Positions 1 through 8,045 of a DNA stretch of 64,000 nucleotides are shown piece after piece. The position numbers and the translations under genes are program-made. Origin of the DNA: Actinomadura sp. 7K507. GTDB taxonomy: Bacteria; Actinomycetota; Actinomycetes; Streptosporangiales; Streptosporangiaceae. Location of the stretch: contig NZ_SMKK01000006.1 in the NCBI RefSeq assembly GCF_004348425.1, positions 19,688 to 83,687 on the forward strand. The letters run 5' to 3'. Below the pieces are notes generated by a model. It saw nothing but the letters and a program-made list of their open reading frames with translations. It had not been told where the DNA came from and did no database searches. Position 1 is the stretch's first letter; every line of letters starts with the position of its first letter.

Positions 1-22
1 AGACGCGGTATGGGCGGCCGTT

Positions 23-90
23 TTGATGCTGCGCACGCTGCGCCACTACTACGAGATCGCGATGGCGGCGCGTCCGGCGAGATCGTCTAC
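23..90 (+). pseudogene. Fragment resembling a MerR DNA-binding helix
   Basis: The translation contains LRTLRHYYEIAMAARPAR, close to the MerR winged-helix signature (typically TLRHYDEIGLLxPxR). Nothing before or after it continues a MerR protein, so it would be a remnant of at most about 20 codons. The match is short and could be chance. Confidence 0.3.
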
Positions 91-214
91 GTGGCTCGGA
101 ACGACGGTCCGTGACAGTCCGACCCGCGGAGGCACCGATGGTCACCCGGACGGCCTCACCGCCGGAGCGACGCTCAGGACGCCACCGTCCAGAGAGTCCC
201 ATGTCGGCGACAAA

Positions 215-325
215 TCGAGGAGATGGCGTTCTCCCCGACGGGACGCTCCTTGCCGCGGCGCACACCGGCGGCGACCTTCACGTGTGGGAGGTCGCCGGGG
301 GCCGGTACCTGGCGCGCTCGTTCTC
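215..325 (+). pseudogene. Frameshifted WD40-repeat fragment
   Basis: One frame reads MAFSP and the next reads DGTLLAAAHTGGDLHVWEVA. Joined across a one-base shift near 240 they give a canonical WD40 blade (VAFSPDGxxLAxxxxDGxVxVWD). Only one blade is left, so it is a broken remnant of a WD40-repeat protein, a family common in actinomycetes. No start or stop can be assigned. Confidence 0.4.
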
Positions 326-385
326 GTTGGAGGGCGCGCAGGCCGAGGGCCGAGTCGAGTTGGTGTCCCTCGGGAGGGGACCCGC

Positions 386-1201
386 TTATCGGTCCGGCTT
401 GTGCGCGGCCTTGTGCACGGTGGGCGGTGTGGTGTGGTCTGGCCACATCTGCAGCAGGTGGTCTTCTCCGGCGTGGCCAGAGGCGTTGAGGCTCAGCCGC
501 ATGCGGAAGGTGACGTGCGGCCACACATCGGTCGTCAGGTCCCACAGCACCGTTCCTTCCTGGCCGGGGACGGCCAGAACCAGTTCGGGGTACAGAAGAC
601 TGGTCCAGTGCTGGGTGATCTCGGCGATCGACTCCCATGGGGCACGGTCGAGTTCGGGTGCTGCGGGCAGGACCTGGACTTCGAGGTTCACCTCGTCGGC
701 GCGCACTTGGACCATGACCCCTCTGCCGCGACCGAACGTGCTGATGCGCGGAGCACCGAAGTCGTCGGGGATCGGCGCGGAACCCGCCCAGCTGTAGCGG
801 CGGCGACGCCCAGGCTGGAAGAGGAGGTACCCGGGCATGTCCTCAAGAACGAGAGAACGCCGTTTAGTGGCTTGTTGTCTGGAACGGCTGGGTAGGTGCT
901 CTGCGACCTGAGCAAGCACGGTGTCACGGGTCTGGATGAAAGAGTCGGCAAGGTCGGCTTCATCGTTGCGGAGACAATTGAAGATAGACTTGTCGAGTAT
1001 TGCGATGGTGAGGTCCAACTGCCGAGCAGTCAGGGAAAGCCCGAACCGGTCGCTACCGTCAGGACGTTGTGATCTGATGGCCTGTCCGATCGCCATGCAA
1101 TCGTCGGAGATGTTGCGAGGGTCGCCTGTCTTGGCCGCCAGTACGGCCTCTTCCGAACTCTCCATACCGATGTTGTCGGCCTGGGATATGGTGAGGGTCA
1201 C
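386..1201 (-). CDS. Protein of unknown function, paralog A (possibly frameshifted at its start)
   Basis: A protein of 271 residues if it starts at the GTG at 1201. I recognise no domain. It is clearly a paralog of the gene at 5172-6014: the C-terminal half is nearly identical (shared motifs include VQVLPAAPELDRA, WESIAEITQ and PELVLAVPGQEGTVLWDLT), while the N-terminal half has diverged. The ATG and ribosome site used by the other copy are conserved here at 1229, but one extra base between 1229 and 1201 puts them out of frame. Either translation restarts at GTG 1201, which has no good Shine-Dalgarno sequence, or this copy is decaying. There is no signal peptide or membrane segment, so a cytosolic protein is likely. 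Confidence 0.55.
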   Translation of the reverse strand: MTLTISQADNIGMESSEEAVLAAKTGDPRNISDDCMAIGQAIRSQRPDGSDRFGLSLTARQLDLTIAILDKSIFNCLRNDEADLADSFIQTRDTVLAQVAEHLPSRSRQQATKRRSLVLEDMPGYLLFQPGRRRRYSWAGSAPIPDDFGAPRISTFGRGRGVMVQVRADEVNLEVQVLPAAPELDRAPWESIAEITQHWTSLLYPELVLAVPGQEGTVLWDLTTDVWPHVTFRMRLSLNASGHAGEDHLLQMWPDHTTPPTVHKAAHKPDR

Positions 1202-1429
1202 GGGCCAAGGCCGATCGTGAAATCGTCATGCGAGAATCCTCTCCGGAGTGCGCCAAGACGGTCAGGGAACCGAAGTAGAGGCGTCGGGACATACCTCGGT
1301 GATCGTCATCGACGACACGACCGGCCGACGAGTAGGCAGGGCCGGAGCCCGCCGTCGGAACAGATCGTCAGCACCGCATCCGGGGTGCAGGCGTGGTGGG
1401 TGTCAGCGCGGCGATCACTCGACACCAGG

Positions 1430-1657
1430 TCAACTCTTCAGGCGGCGGGGTTCCCCTAGCGCCGAGATGTCTCTGGGTTCTTTGTAGATGATAAGATCGT
1501 CGGCACCGCTGGTTGACTGGTCAACCAGCGCCAGTTTGCGACGAGTGGTATCTACCACGGTAATGTCAGTCGGCTTTAGTTCGCCATTCAACCGGGCCAT
1601 TCTCTGGGCTAGATCAACTAGAGCGGCATCTGTAGGTGGTGGTTGACTGTCCGTCAT
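1430..1657 (-). CDS. Small protein of unknown function (75 aa)
   Basis: I chose the start at 1657 because a GAGGGAG ribosome site lies about 12 nt upstream; a longer frame to 1780 has no such support. The protein begins MTDSQPPPTDAALVDLAQRM and is hydrophilic, with a predicted N-terminal helix. No family is recognised. A perfect 10-bp inverted repeat lies inside it (see 1508-1529). It sits between paralog A and the transposase remnant, on the same strand as both. Confidence 0.45.
   Translation of the reverse strand: MTDSQPPPTDAALVDLAQRMARLNGELKPTDITVVDTTRRKLALVDQSTSGADDLIIYKEPRDISALGEPRRLKS
1508..1529. repeat. Perfect 10-bp inverted repeat inside the 75-aa gene
   Basis: The arms GCTGGTTGAC and GTCAACCAGC are separated by 2 bp (TG). 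This is a textbook dimeric-repressor operator shape, but it lies within a coding frame. It could be an operator, a recombination site or chance. Confidence 0.45.
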
Positions 1658-1831
1658 AACAGTCGGCAACTCCCTCTTCTTAGGCCCTATGTATGGTTGC
1701 GTTCCATCCGCATAGAGATCATGATTCCCAACGCCAGGCAGCGGTTGAGAACGTCGCCGCGCAGCCGTGGTGTCGCCCACGTGGTTGACCGGATTGTGCC
1801 ATGGGTTTCTGTAGGGCTGACAAGAGTCCGG

Positions 1832-2257
1832 TCAGATATAGCCGCGACCTGCGGCGATGTCGCAGCAGAGGACCTTTGTGGGGTCCACGAATTCACCGGG
1901 GCCGTGTTCGCGGGCCCTCCAGCTTTGGCGACGCGGTTGAGGCCTTCGGAGCGGGCGCTGGTGACGCCGGTGAGCACGGCGGCGACGCTCTCGTCCTGCC
2001 AGTGAGACCGTGGTGGCCAGAGTGACCAGTTCGGCGATGTCGTCGTGGTCGGCGCACCAGGCGTAGAACCGGTGCAGCCGGTTCATGATCTTGTCGAATC
2101 GGCCGGGTGTGAGGTGCTCAAGGTTTTTCACCAGCAGGTTCTTGATGCCGTACTCGGGATCCTCGGCCCTGCCGCGCCTCCCGTACCTGGTGCGGATCAC
2201 GGCCCGGCGCATGTCGCCGGTCCTGGTGGCCGACTGGACGAGGGTGAACATGTCCAC
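1832..2257 (-). pseudogene. ISL3-family transposase remnant
   Basis: The fragment reads EDPEYGIKNLLVKNLEHLTP, then RFDKIMNRLHRF; after a frameshift near 1980, VTSARSEGLNRVAKA; and after a second shift, GEFVDPTK. These correspond in order to the C-terminal part of ISL3 transposases (the T-x-A-R-x-E-G-x-N-x-x-I/V-K region followed by GFRNPxN). The N-terminal zinc-ribbon and most of the DDE core are gone and two frameshifts are present, so it is not active. No terminal inverted repeats were found. It marks past IS insertion next to the duplicated genes. Confidence 0.7.
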
Positions 2258-2341
2258 TGGCCACGGTGGGTCTGCTGGGACCGAGTCCTCAGGACCCTCC
2301 CGGTCGTGGTATCGGCCGGTGGTGTACGGGTGGCGCGAGGG

Positions 2342-3289
2342 TCACCACTGGATGATGGGAGTCGTGTCCTGTTCGTTTAGCCAGGCGTCGGTGATGCGAG
2401 CGAGACGGGCGCGGGCGGCGATGCCGTGCACGGTTGCGACCTTGCCGCCTGCGATGTCGAACGCCACGACGCCGACGACCTGGTCGCCGAGCACGAAGAG
2501 GAGGGCGGGGGAGCCGTTGACGGGCGCGAAGTGGACGGTGGGCGTGCCGCCGAGCCGCCGTTTCGCGAGCGTGGGTCTGAAGCCGGCCTGTGCGATGGCG
2601 GCGATGCCCTGCGGCGTGTCGTAGCGGAGCAGCTTGGCGGTCAGGCCGGCGCCGTCGGAGACCGCGGTCGCGTCGTCGGTGAGCAGCGTCATCAGCCGTT
2701 CGGTGCGGCCCGAGGAGGCGGCGGCGAGGAACTCCTCGACGATCCTGCGGGCGGACGCGGGGTCGACCTCGCCGCCGCGGCGGCGCGAGGCGGTGATGCG
2801 GCGCCGGGCCCGGTGCAGGTGCTGCTGGCTCGTCGACTCGGTGATGCCGAGGATCTCGGCGATCTCGGCGTGGCTGTAGGAGAACGCTTCGCGCAGGAGG
2901 TAGACGGCCCGCTCGGGGGGTGACAGGCGCTCCATGAGCGTCAGCACGGCCAGGGAGACCGATTCACGCTGCTCGAAGGTGTCGGCCGGTCCGAGCATCG
3001 GGTCGCCGTCCAGGAGCGGTTCGGGCATCCAGGCGCCGGCGGTGCGTTCGTGGCGGGCTCGTGCCGAGCGGAGCCGGTCCAGGCACAGGTTCGTGACGAC
3101 CTTGGTCAGCCATGCTTCCGGCACCTCGATCCGCTGCCGGTCGGCCCCCTGCCAGTGCAGGAAGGCGTCCTGGACGACGTCTTCGGCGTCGGCGGCCGTG
3201 CCCAGCATCCGGTAGGCCAGCGAGGCCAGCCGGTTCCGGCTGGCCTCGAACCGACGGGTGTCGAAGCGGTCGGTGGCGGTACGGTCCAC
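2342..3289 (-). CDS. ECF41-type RNA polymerase sigma factor (SigJ-like) with SnoaL-like C-terminal domain
   Basis: 315 residues. Sigma-70 region 2 is at about 15-80 (ASLAYRMLGTAADAEDVVQDAFL) and region 4 at about 115-170 (SPPERAVYLLREAF, then the helix-turn-helix around EIAEILGITESTSQQHLHRAR). A SnoaL/NTF2-like extension runs from about 180 to 300. The linker contains W-M-P-E-P, the WLPEP-like motif of ECF41 factors, and DGAG matches their DGGG motif. In that family the C-terminal extension modulates activity instead of a separate anti-sigma factor, and targets are nearby oxidoreductase-type genes. Start GTG; it lies 17 bp after the oxidoreductase gene on the same strand, so co-transcription is likely. 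The true inducing signal is unknown. Confidence 0.88.
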   Translation of the reverse strand: MDRTATDRFDTRRFEASRNRLASLAYRMLGTAADAEDVVQDAFLHWQGADRQRIEVPEAWLTKVVTNLCLDRLRSARARHERTAGAWMPEPLLDGDPMLGPADTFEQRESVSLAVLTLMERLSPPERAVYLLREAFSYSHAEIAEILGITESTSQQHLHRARRRITASRRRGGEVDPASARRIVEEFLAAASSGRTERLMTLLTDDATAVSDGAGLTAKLLRYDTPQGIAAIAQAGFRPTLAKRRLGGTPTVHFAPVNGSPALLFVLGDQVVGVVAFDIAGGKVATVHGIAARARLARITDAWLNEQDTTPIIQW

Positions 3290-3306
3290 GCGGACAACCT
3301 AGGCGG

Positions 3307-4506
3307 CTACGTGGCAGACGTTCCAGCGGACGCGGCGGCCGTGTCCGGTGCGGCGGTCAGGCGGTGCTTGCGCTTCGGCAGGAAGAAGGTCGGGTGCGAG
3401 GTGCCCCACAACGCACCCCTTTGAATGCCCTCCTTGACCCGCACGGCCTTCCGTCCGCCCATGTACTTCGGCCTTGCCTGCGCCGCACCGTCGATGAGCT
3501 GCAGGATCCCGTCCCGCCGGCCGAGGCTGATGGCGTTGTACCGGTAGAGCAGCTTGATATTCGCGATCTCGCGGCCGGTCAGGCGTCCCACGATCGCCTC
3601 GATGGCCTGCCGGCTGGTGTACCCGGCCGAACCGCAGTTCATCGGCAGCGGCCGACCGTTGTCTCCGAGGATGTGGACGCTGTCGCCGACGGCGTAGATG
3701 TCCGGGTGCGATACCGACCGCATGGTGCGATCGACGATGACCTGACCGTCCTCGGTGACCGTGAGACCGCCGCCGGCGGCGATGGGGCTGACCGCGAACC
3801 CGGCCGTCCACACGGTCGCGTCGGACGCCAGGACGGTGCCGTCGGCGCACCGCACCCGCGTGGCCTCGACGGCTTCGACGGTGGTGTGCTCCAGGACGGC
3901 CACGCCCAGCCGGTCGCAGGCGCGGCGCAGGTGACCGCGGGCTCCGGCGGAGAGCCGGGCGCCCAGCTCGCCACGGGCGAGCAGCGCCACCGACACGCCG
4001 GGCCGGGATTCGGCGATCTCGGTGGCGGTCTCGATGCCGGTGAACCCGTCGCCGACGACCAGTACCCTCCCGCCCTCGCCCCGTCTGTCCAGGTGCTCGC
4101 GCAGGCGCAGCGCCGAGGGCCGGCCGGCGACGTCGAAGGCGTGCTCGGCCACCCCGGGGACGCTCTGGCCGGCGACGTGGCTGCCGAGCGCGTAGACGAG
4201 CGTGTCGTAGCCGACCTCGCCGCCACCGTCGGCGTCGGCCACGGCGACGACCCGGCGTTCAGGGTCGACGGCGGTGACACGGGCCAGGCGCAGCCGTATC
4301 CCCGTGCCCGCGAAGACGTCGGTGAGCTTCGGAGCCTCGATCTCCCGGCCGGCCGCCAGCTGGTTCAGCCGCTGCCGCTGGACGAAGTCCGGCACGGCGT
4401 TGACCACGGTGATCTCGATGTCGGCCGGGGACATTCGGCGGGCGAGGTTCCCGGCCACGTAGGCCCCGGCATAGCCGGAACCGAGGACGACGATGCGGTG
4501 CTTCAC
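3307..4506 (-). CDS. NDH-2-like FAD/NAD(P)-dependent oxidoreductase
   Basis: 399 residues of the pyridine-nucleotide disulfide oxidoreductase fold. The FAD motif GSGYAGAYVA is at 9-18, a second nucleotide motif VVGDGFTGIETA is at about 150, and the FAD-contact motif IYAVGDS is near 295. It resembles type II NADH dehydrogenases and the oxidoreductases often regulated by ECF41 factors. There is no CxxC redox pair and no transmembrane segment, so it would be cytosolic or peripheral to the membrane. The electron acceptor is not evident. It is the first gene of an operon with the sigma factor and has AGGAG upstream of its start. Confidence 0.8.
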   Translation of the reverse strand: MKHRIVVLGSGYAGAYVAGNLARRMSPADIEITVVNAVPDFVQRQRLNQLAAGREIEAPKLTDVFAGTGIRLRLARVTAVDPERRVVAVADADGGGEVGYDTLVYALGSHVAGQSVPGVAEHAFDVAGRPSALRLREHLDRRGEGGRVLVVGDGFTGIETATEIAESRPGVSVALLARGELGARLSAGARGHLRRACDRLGVAVLEHTTVEAVEATRVRCADGTVLASDATVWTAGFAVSPIAAGGGLTVTEDGQVIVDRTMRSVSHPDIYAVGDSVHILGDNGRPLPMNCGSAGYTSRQAIEAIVGRLTGREIANIKLLYRYNAISLGRRDGILQLIDGAAQARPKYMGGRKAVRVKEGIQRGALWGTSHPTFFLPKRKHRLTAAPDTAAASAGTSAT

Positions 4507-4536
4507 GTCCTGCTCCTATCGGTTCGTTCTGCCCTT

Positions 4537-4544
4537 TGTGACCT
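4537..4544 (-). promoter_or_regulatory. Putative ECF -35-like element for the oxidoreductase operon
   Basis: Read on the minus strand this is AGGTCACA, about 30 bp before the oxidoreductase start. It resembles the TGTCACA -35 element described for ECF41 promoters. No clear CGTC -10 element follows at the expected 16 bp, so the assignment is weak. It forms an inverted pair with the element at 4590-4597. Confidence 0.35.
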
Positions 4545-4589
4545 GAGCGGGGCAGCGTCCCGATTCCTGACAGGAACTGGTTGTGGCAT

Positions 4590-4619
4590 AGGTCACAGAG
4601 CGGCGAAGCCTCGCCCGTC
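4590..4619 (+). promoter_or_regulatory. Putative ECF41-type promoter upstream of the YCII gene
   Basis: AGGTCACA at 4590-4597 is followed 18 bp later by CGTC at 4616-4619. ECF41 promoters are described as TGTCACA-N16-CGTC, so this is an imperfect match with slightly long spacing. It points toward the YCII-domain gene 140 bp downstream and would place both transcription units under the adjacent sigma factor. Confidence 0.4.
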
Positions 4620-4754
4620 GAACCGGCCGCCCAGTGTCTCGCCTTGAGAAGATTTCCCGGCGTGCCGATGAGTTCCGTGCCTTGGCGTGGCCCACTTCGG
4701 TGTAAGCGTTGCCTGCAACCACGTTCCGTGGCAGTCCGACCTGAGGAGGCACCG

Positions 4755-5120
4755 ATGCCCCAGTATTTCCTGAGCCTGCCGCACGACTCCGAAGAAGAGC
4801 CGACGATGGCGAGCATGGACCCCGCCGAGCTTGAGGAGATGATGGCGAAGGCCGGTAAGTTCCTCTCCGACCTTCAGGAGCGGGGGGCCCTGGTGGCCGC
4901 CGGCGGGCTCCAGCCGCCTTCGACCGCCAAGACCGTGGACGGCACCGGCGATACCCCGGTCGTCAACGACGGCCCGTTCGTCGAGGCCGCGGAGTACCTC
5001 GGCGGGTTCTGGGTCATCGAGGCCGAGCACGAGGAAGCGGCGATCGAGTGGGCGAAGCAGGGCGCGCAGGCGCTGGGTGCCCGAGTCGAGGTGCGGGCCC
5101 TGCAGGAGGTGCCGGAGTAG
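4755..5120 (+). CDS. YCII/DGPF-domain protein
   Basis: 121 residues starting MPQYFLSLPHD, preceded by a strong AGGAGG 5 bp before the ATG. The C-terminal half carries VNDGPFVEAAEYLGGFWVIE, the DGPF signature of the YCII-related family. These small alpha/beta-barrel proteins are often encoded beside ECF sigma factors of the SigJ/ECF41 and related groups and may be their targets; their reaction is usually unknown. It diverges from the oxidoreductase-sigma operon across about 250 bp. Its leader is partly duplicated at 107-140. Confidence 0.82.
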   Translation: MPQYFLSLPHDSEEEPTMASMDPAELEEMMAKAGKFLSDLQERGALVAAGGLQPPSTAKTVDGTGDTPVVNDGPFVEAAEYLGGFWVIEAEHEEAAIEWAKQGAQALGARVEVRALQEVPE

Positions 5121-5171
5121 CCATAGGAGGCGCGCCGGAGTCGAGTTGGTGTCCCTCGGGAGGGAACCCGC

Positions 5172-6014
5172 TTATCGGTCCGGCTTGTGCGCGGCCTTGT
5201 GCACGGTGGGCGGTGTGGTGTGGTCCGGCCACATCTGCAGCAGGTGGTCTTCTGCGGCGCGGCCGGAGGCGTTGAGGCTCAGCCGCATGCGGTAGGTGAC
5301 GTGCGGCCACAACTCCGTCGTCAAATCCCACAGCACCGTCCCCTCCTGGCCGGGGACGGCCAGAACCAGTTCGGGGTAGGGGAAACTGGCCCATAGTTGG
5401 GTGATCTCGGCGATCGACTCCCATGCGGCACGGTCGAGTTCGGGCGCTGCGGGCAGAACCTGGACCTGGAGATTCACTTCCCTAGTGCGTACTTGGACTA
5501 CGGCCGCCGCGCCATTGAGGACGGTGCTGATACTGGGCGTGCCGTAGTCATGCAGCATCGACGCGTCGATCGACTTGAAGCGGTACCGGCCACGCCGTGA
5601 AGGCTGAAAGAGGATGTACCCATACGCGTTCTCAACGATCAGACTGTGCCGCGCGGTGGCCTCTTGCCGGGGACGGGCGGGCAGATGCTCGGCCACCTGT
5701 GCGAGCACCGCGTCACGAACCCGGGCCGGGGAGTCGGCCTCATCGAGGTCACCTCTGTGCAGGGCGTAGAAGACAGATTGGTCGAGTGCCGCGACGGCGA
5801 TGTCCCACCACCCGGCAGTCAAAGCGACCTCGACCTGGTCGCCCTCCCGAGGTTGCGATCTGATGAATTCGCTGACCGCCGTGCAGGCGTCGACGACGTT
5901 GCGGGGGTCGCCCTTCTCGGCTTCGATGATCGCCTCTTCGCCGACGACCATGGCAATGTCCTCTGCCTGGGATTTGGTGAGGGTCACGGGCCAGGTTCGA
6001 CCGGTAGCAGTCAT
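5172..6014 (-). CDS. Protein of unknown function, paralog B
   Basis: 280 residues starting at the ATG at 6014, which has AAAGGA 8 bp upstream; a longer frame to 6083 exists but lacks a ribosome site. It is a paralog of 386-1201, nearly identical over the last 100 or so residues and about 35 bp past the stop, and only loosely similar at the N terminus. No motif assigns a function. Acidic stretches, several tryptophans and the absence of a signal sequence suggest a soluble cytosolic protein. The pair flanks the sigma/oxidoreductase/YCII locus in the same orientation. Confidence 0.65.
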   Translation of the reverse strand: MTATGRTWPVTLTKSQAEDIAMVVGEEAIIEAEKGDPRNVVDACTAVSEFIRSQPREGDQVEVALTAGWWDIAVAALDQSVFYALHRGDLDEADSPARVRDAVLAQVAEHLPARPRQEATARHSLIVENAYGYILFQPSRRGRYRFKSIDASMLHDYGTPSISTVLNGAAAVVQVRTREVNLQVQVLPAAPELDRAAWESIAEITQLWASFPYPELVLAVPGQEGTVLWDLTTELWPHVTYRMRLSLNASGRAAEDHLLQMWPDHTTPPTVHKAAHKPDR

Positions 6015-6112
6015 GCGGCAATCCTTTCGAAGTGGGAGACGGACGGCCAGGATACCGATGTGGCATGGTTTCCTGGCCGTCACGGATCACCTCCGGCCCG
6101 GTTTCGGGGCCA

Positions 6113-7399
6113 TCAGTAGGTGTTGCATTGCTTGACCGGTGGCGGATTCGCCGGCGCGTTGGTCACCCACACCCAGAAGGCATCTCCGGGAACGTATGGG
6201 TCAGCTTCATCGTCTGCGGGCAGGATCCGATTGGGGACGAAGAAGTGGTTGGTCAGGTCGCTACCCTGGTTTGAGTTCTGGTCTCCTGGCACGAACGCGC
6301 AGGAGAACCGCGGGTTTCCGCTACCGCCCTGCTCGCTGGCCGCGTAAGGCCACTCGTCACAGGTCAACCCCAACGCCGTCGCCTTCGCCTTGATACTCTT
6401 GGTGCAGATCGAATTGCGATGCGGAGGGATGTCACGCGGGGCAGCGCGGGTCAGCGGGTTGCCGTACTGGATGTTGCCGTAATGGTAAACGGGATCCTGG
6501 ACGGTCATTCCATATAGCGCGTTCTTGGCGACCTCGGCATAGGGGCCGTTGTAGTCGATGTTGTAGATGGGGATGGCGGAATGTCCCATGTAGTGGACGC
6601 AGCCGCCGTTGCTGCCGATGTAGGACTCGCTGTCGCAGCGGATGTTGATGGGCGTCGTGAGATCGTCCCAGGAGACGAAGTGAGGCCAGTTGACCACGTC
6701 CTCGTCGAATTGCAGGGCTAGTCCAACCCAGGGGTTGGAGTAATTGATCCCGTCGCCTGGAGACGCGACGTCCTGTTCGCCGAAGTAGAGGTATTCATTG
6801 TTCACTCCGAGGTTCTTCTGTTCCGGGTCGGGAGTGTCGCAGTTTCCGGTGCACTGCGTGGCGACGGCCGCGACAGGGTCTGCGTGGATCAGGAGTGCAT
6901 CCCATTCGTAGGGCCTGATCCCGAAATTCATCTTCCACGACCGGCTCTTGGCGTCGAGGGTCTCCCATACCCCCCACCAGACATACCCCCCGAGTTCACC
7001 TGAACCGCTATTGACAGTTACCTTGAGCGTGCTCTGCTGGCACGCGTTGAACCGGTCATAGTTGACCTGCCCCGGCTTGACGTAGCACATACTCGGTGGA
7101 ACCGGATCGGCGGTCCTGGGCATCGGCGGAAGAGGCGGCGCCTCCTCTGGGTCCACCTTCTCCAGGCAGAGCGTGGTCTCCTGCCCCTTCTCATCCTGCT
7201 TGGTGGTGCACTTCTTCGGTCCCGGCTCCTGCTTGGCGTTCGGCAGCCCATCGGCCCATTCCTGTACGCGCGGATGGACCTTCTGCTGGCCAGGGGTGCC
7301 GGACGACGGGGGGCCGGGGGTGAACGCCGACAGCACCAGCGCCAGGCAGGTGACCGCGACGGCCACCACGGTGGTGTTGCGCGCCTGCGCGAATCTCAT
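6113..7399 (-). CDS. Secreted NucA/NucB-like DNase-domain protein
   Basis: 428 residues. Residues 1-28 form a signal peptide (basic start, hydrophobic VVAVAVTCLALVLSAF). A proline-rich linker with a Cys pair follows, then a Trp-rich region at about 130-260. The C-terminal region contains CDEWPYAASEQGG, matching the CDEYPFAS core of NucA/NucB deoxyribonucleases, then NSNQGSDLTNHFF. Several cysteines fit an extracellular disulfide-bonded protein. The start is supported by GAGGAG 6 bp upstream. It follows the I36-like gene by 9 bp and is probably co-transcribed. It could act on extracellular DNA or as a toxin; the substrate is inferred from the domain only. Confidence 0.6.
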   Translation of the reverse strand: MRFAQARNTTVVAVAVTCLALVLSAFTPGPPSSGTPGQQKVHPRVQEWADGLPNAKQEPGPKKCTTKQDEKGQETTLCLEKVDPEEAPPLPPMPRTADPVPPSMCYVKPGQVNYDRFNACQQSTLKVTVNSGSGELGGYVWWGVWETLDAKSRSWKMNFGIRPYEWDALLIHADPVAAVATQCTGNCDTPDPEQKNLGVNNEYLYFGEQDVASPGDGINYSNPWVGLALQFDEDVVNWPHFVSWDDLTTPINIRCDSESYIGSNGGCVHYMGHSAIPIYNIDYNGPYAEVAKNALYGMTVQDPVYHYGNIQYGNPLTRAAPRDIPPHRNSICTKSIKAKATALGLTCDEWPYAASEQGGSGNPRFSCAFVPGDQNSNQGSDLTNHFFVPNRILPADDEADPYVPGDAFWVWVTNAPANPPPVKQCNTY

Positions 7400-7408
7400 C
7401 GAAGCTCC

Positions 7409-7933
7409 TCAGCCGCAATAGGTCTGGAAGCTGTCGGCCTTGTTGTCGACGGACGGGCCGACGTAGGTGGATTCCGCGCCGGGGTTCTCGGTCCACAGAT
7501 GCGTGGGCGGCGCGGTGGCCTGGTCGTACACCACGACGGTGTGGTCGGTGTAGTTCTGCCAGGAGGTGGTGTAGTTGCCGAACCCGTAGTCGGTGAGGTA
7601 CTGCCACAGGCCGGTGGGGCCGCAGTCCCTGAAGGTGAGCTTGCGCCCCTCGTAGTCGTCCCACTGGAAGAAGCAGTACGCTCCCGCGTCGCACACGCCG
7701 GCGGTGGAGCCGGCGGCGGGGATGGTCAGTTCGACGCCGTCGGCGAATCTGACGGTTCCCGACCCGGTCTGCTGGGCACCCGGATGCCCGGCCACGACCT
7801 GGTCGACCTGCCGCTGCACGTCCGCCTGCGCGCCGCCGGTGGCGGCATGTGCGGGCGCGGCCAGCACCGTAGCGGTGGTGGCCACGACGGCCACGACGGT
7901 GGTGACGGCCCGGGTGAGGTGGGGGATTCTCAT
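7409..7933 (-). CDS. Secreted peptidase-inhibitor I36-like protein
   Basis: 174 residues from the ATG at 7933, chosen because AGGAGGA lies 6 bp upstream. A signal peptide with an AHA cleavage site spans 1-30. The mature part has a Cys-rich beta/gamma-crystallin-like fold region: CDAGAYCFFQWDDYEGRKL, then FRDCGPTGLWQ and a final FQTYCG. This spacing is typical of actinomycete proteins annotated as peptidase inhibitor family I36. It heads a two-gene operon with the NucA/NucB-like protein, so it might protect or modulate it; that link is inference. Confidence 0.65.
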   Translation of the reverse strand: MRIPHLTRAVTTVVAVVATTATVLAAPAHAATGGAQADVQRQVDQVVAGHPGAQQTGSGTVRFADGVELTIPAAGSTAGVCDAGAYCFFQWDDYEGRKLTFRDCGPTGLWQYLTDYGFGNYTTSWQNYTDHTVVVYDQATAPPTHLWTENPGAESTYVGPSVDNKADSFQTYCG

Positions 7934-8045
7934 GCGTCTCCTCCTGATGGGGGACACCCGGCTCGATCCATTTGAATCGAACAGGGTGGCGGAGTGATCT
8001 TCGCGCCTTGACCGTAGATCGACTCCCCCGTCAACAAGGAGTAAT

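Larger units (their letters stand above)
1..385. other. Gene-remnant region upstream of the first paralog
   Basis: No intact gene is visible here. Translated fragments suggest a mosaic of broken genes: a MerR-like helix at about 25-90, a copy of the leader region of the YCII gene at about 107-140, and a WD40-like fragment at about 215-325. From position 352 the sequence matches the stretch from 5138, just downstream of the second paralog. Long open frames on the + strand here lie opposite the minus-strand gene and have no recognisable product. Confidence 0.5.

Noticed and set aside
1059..1292. Separate 77-codon minus-strand gene upstream of paralog A
   Set aside because: It is the out-of-frame start of paralog A, explained by a one-base shift.
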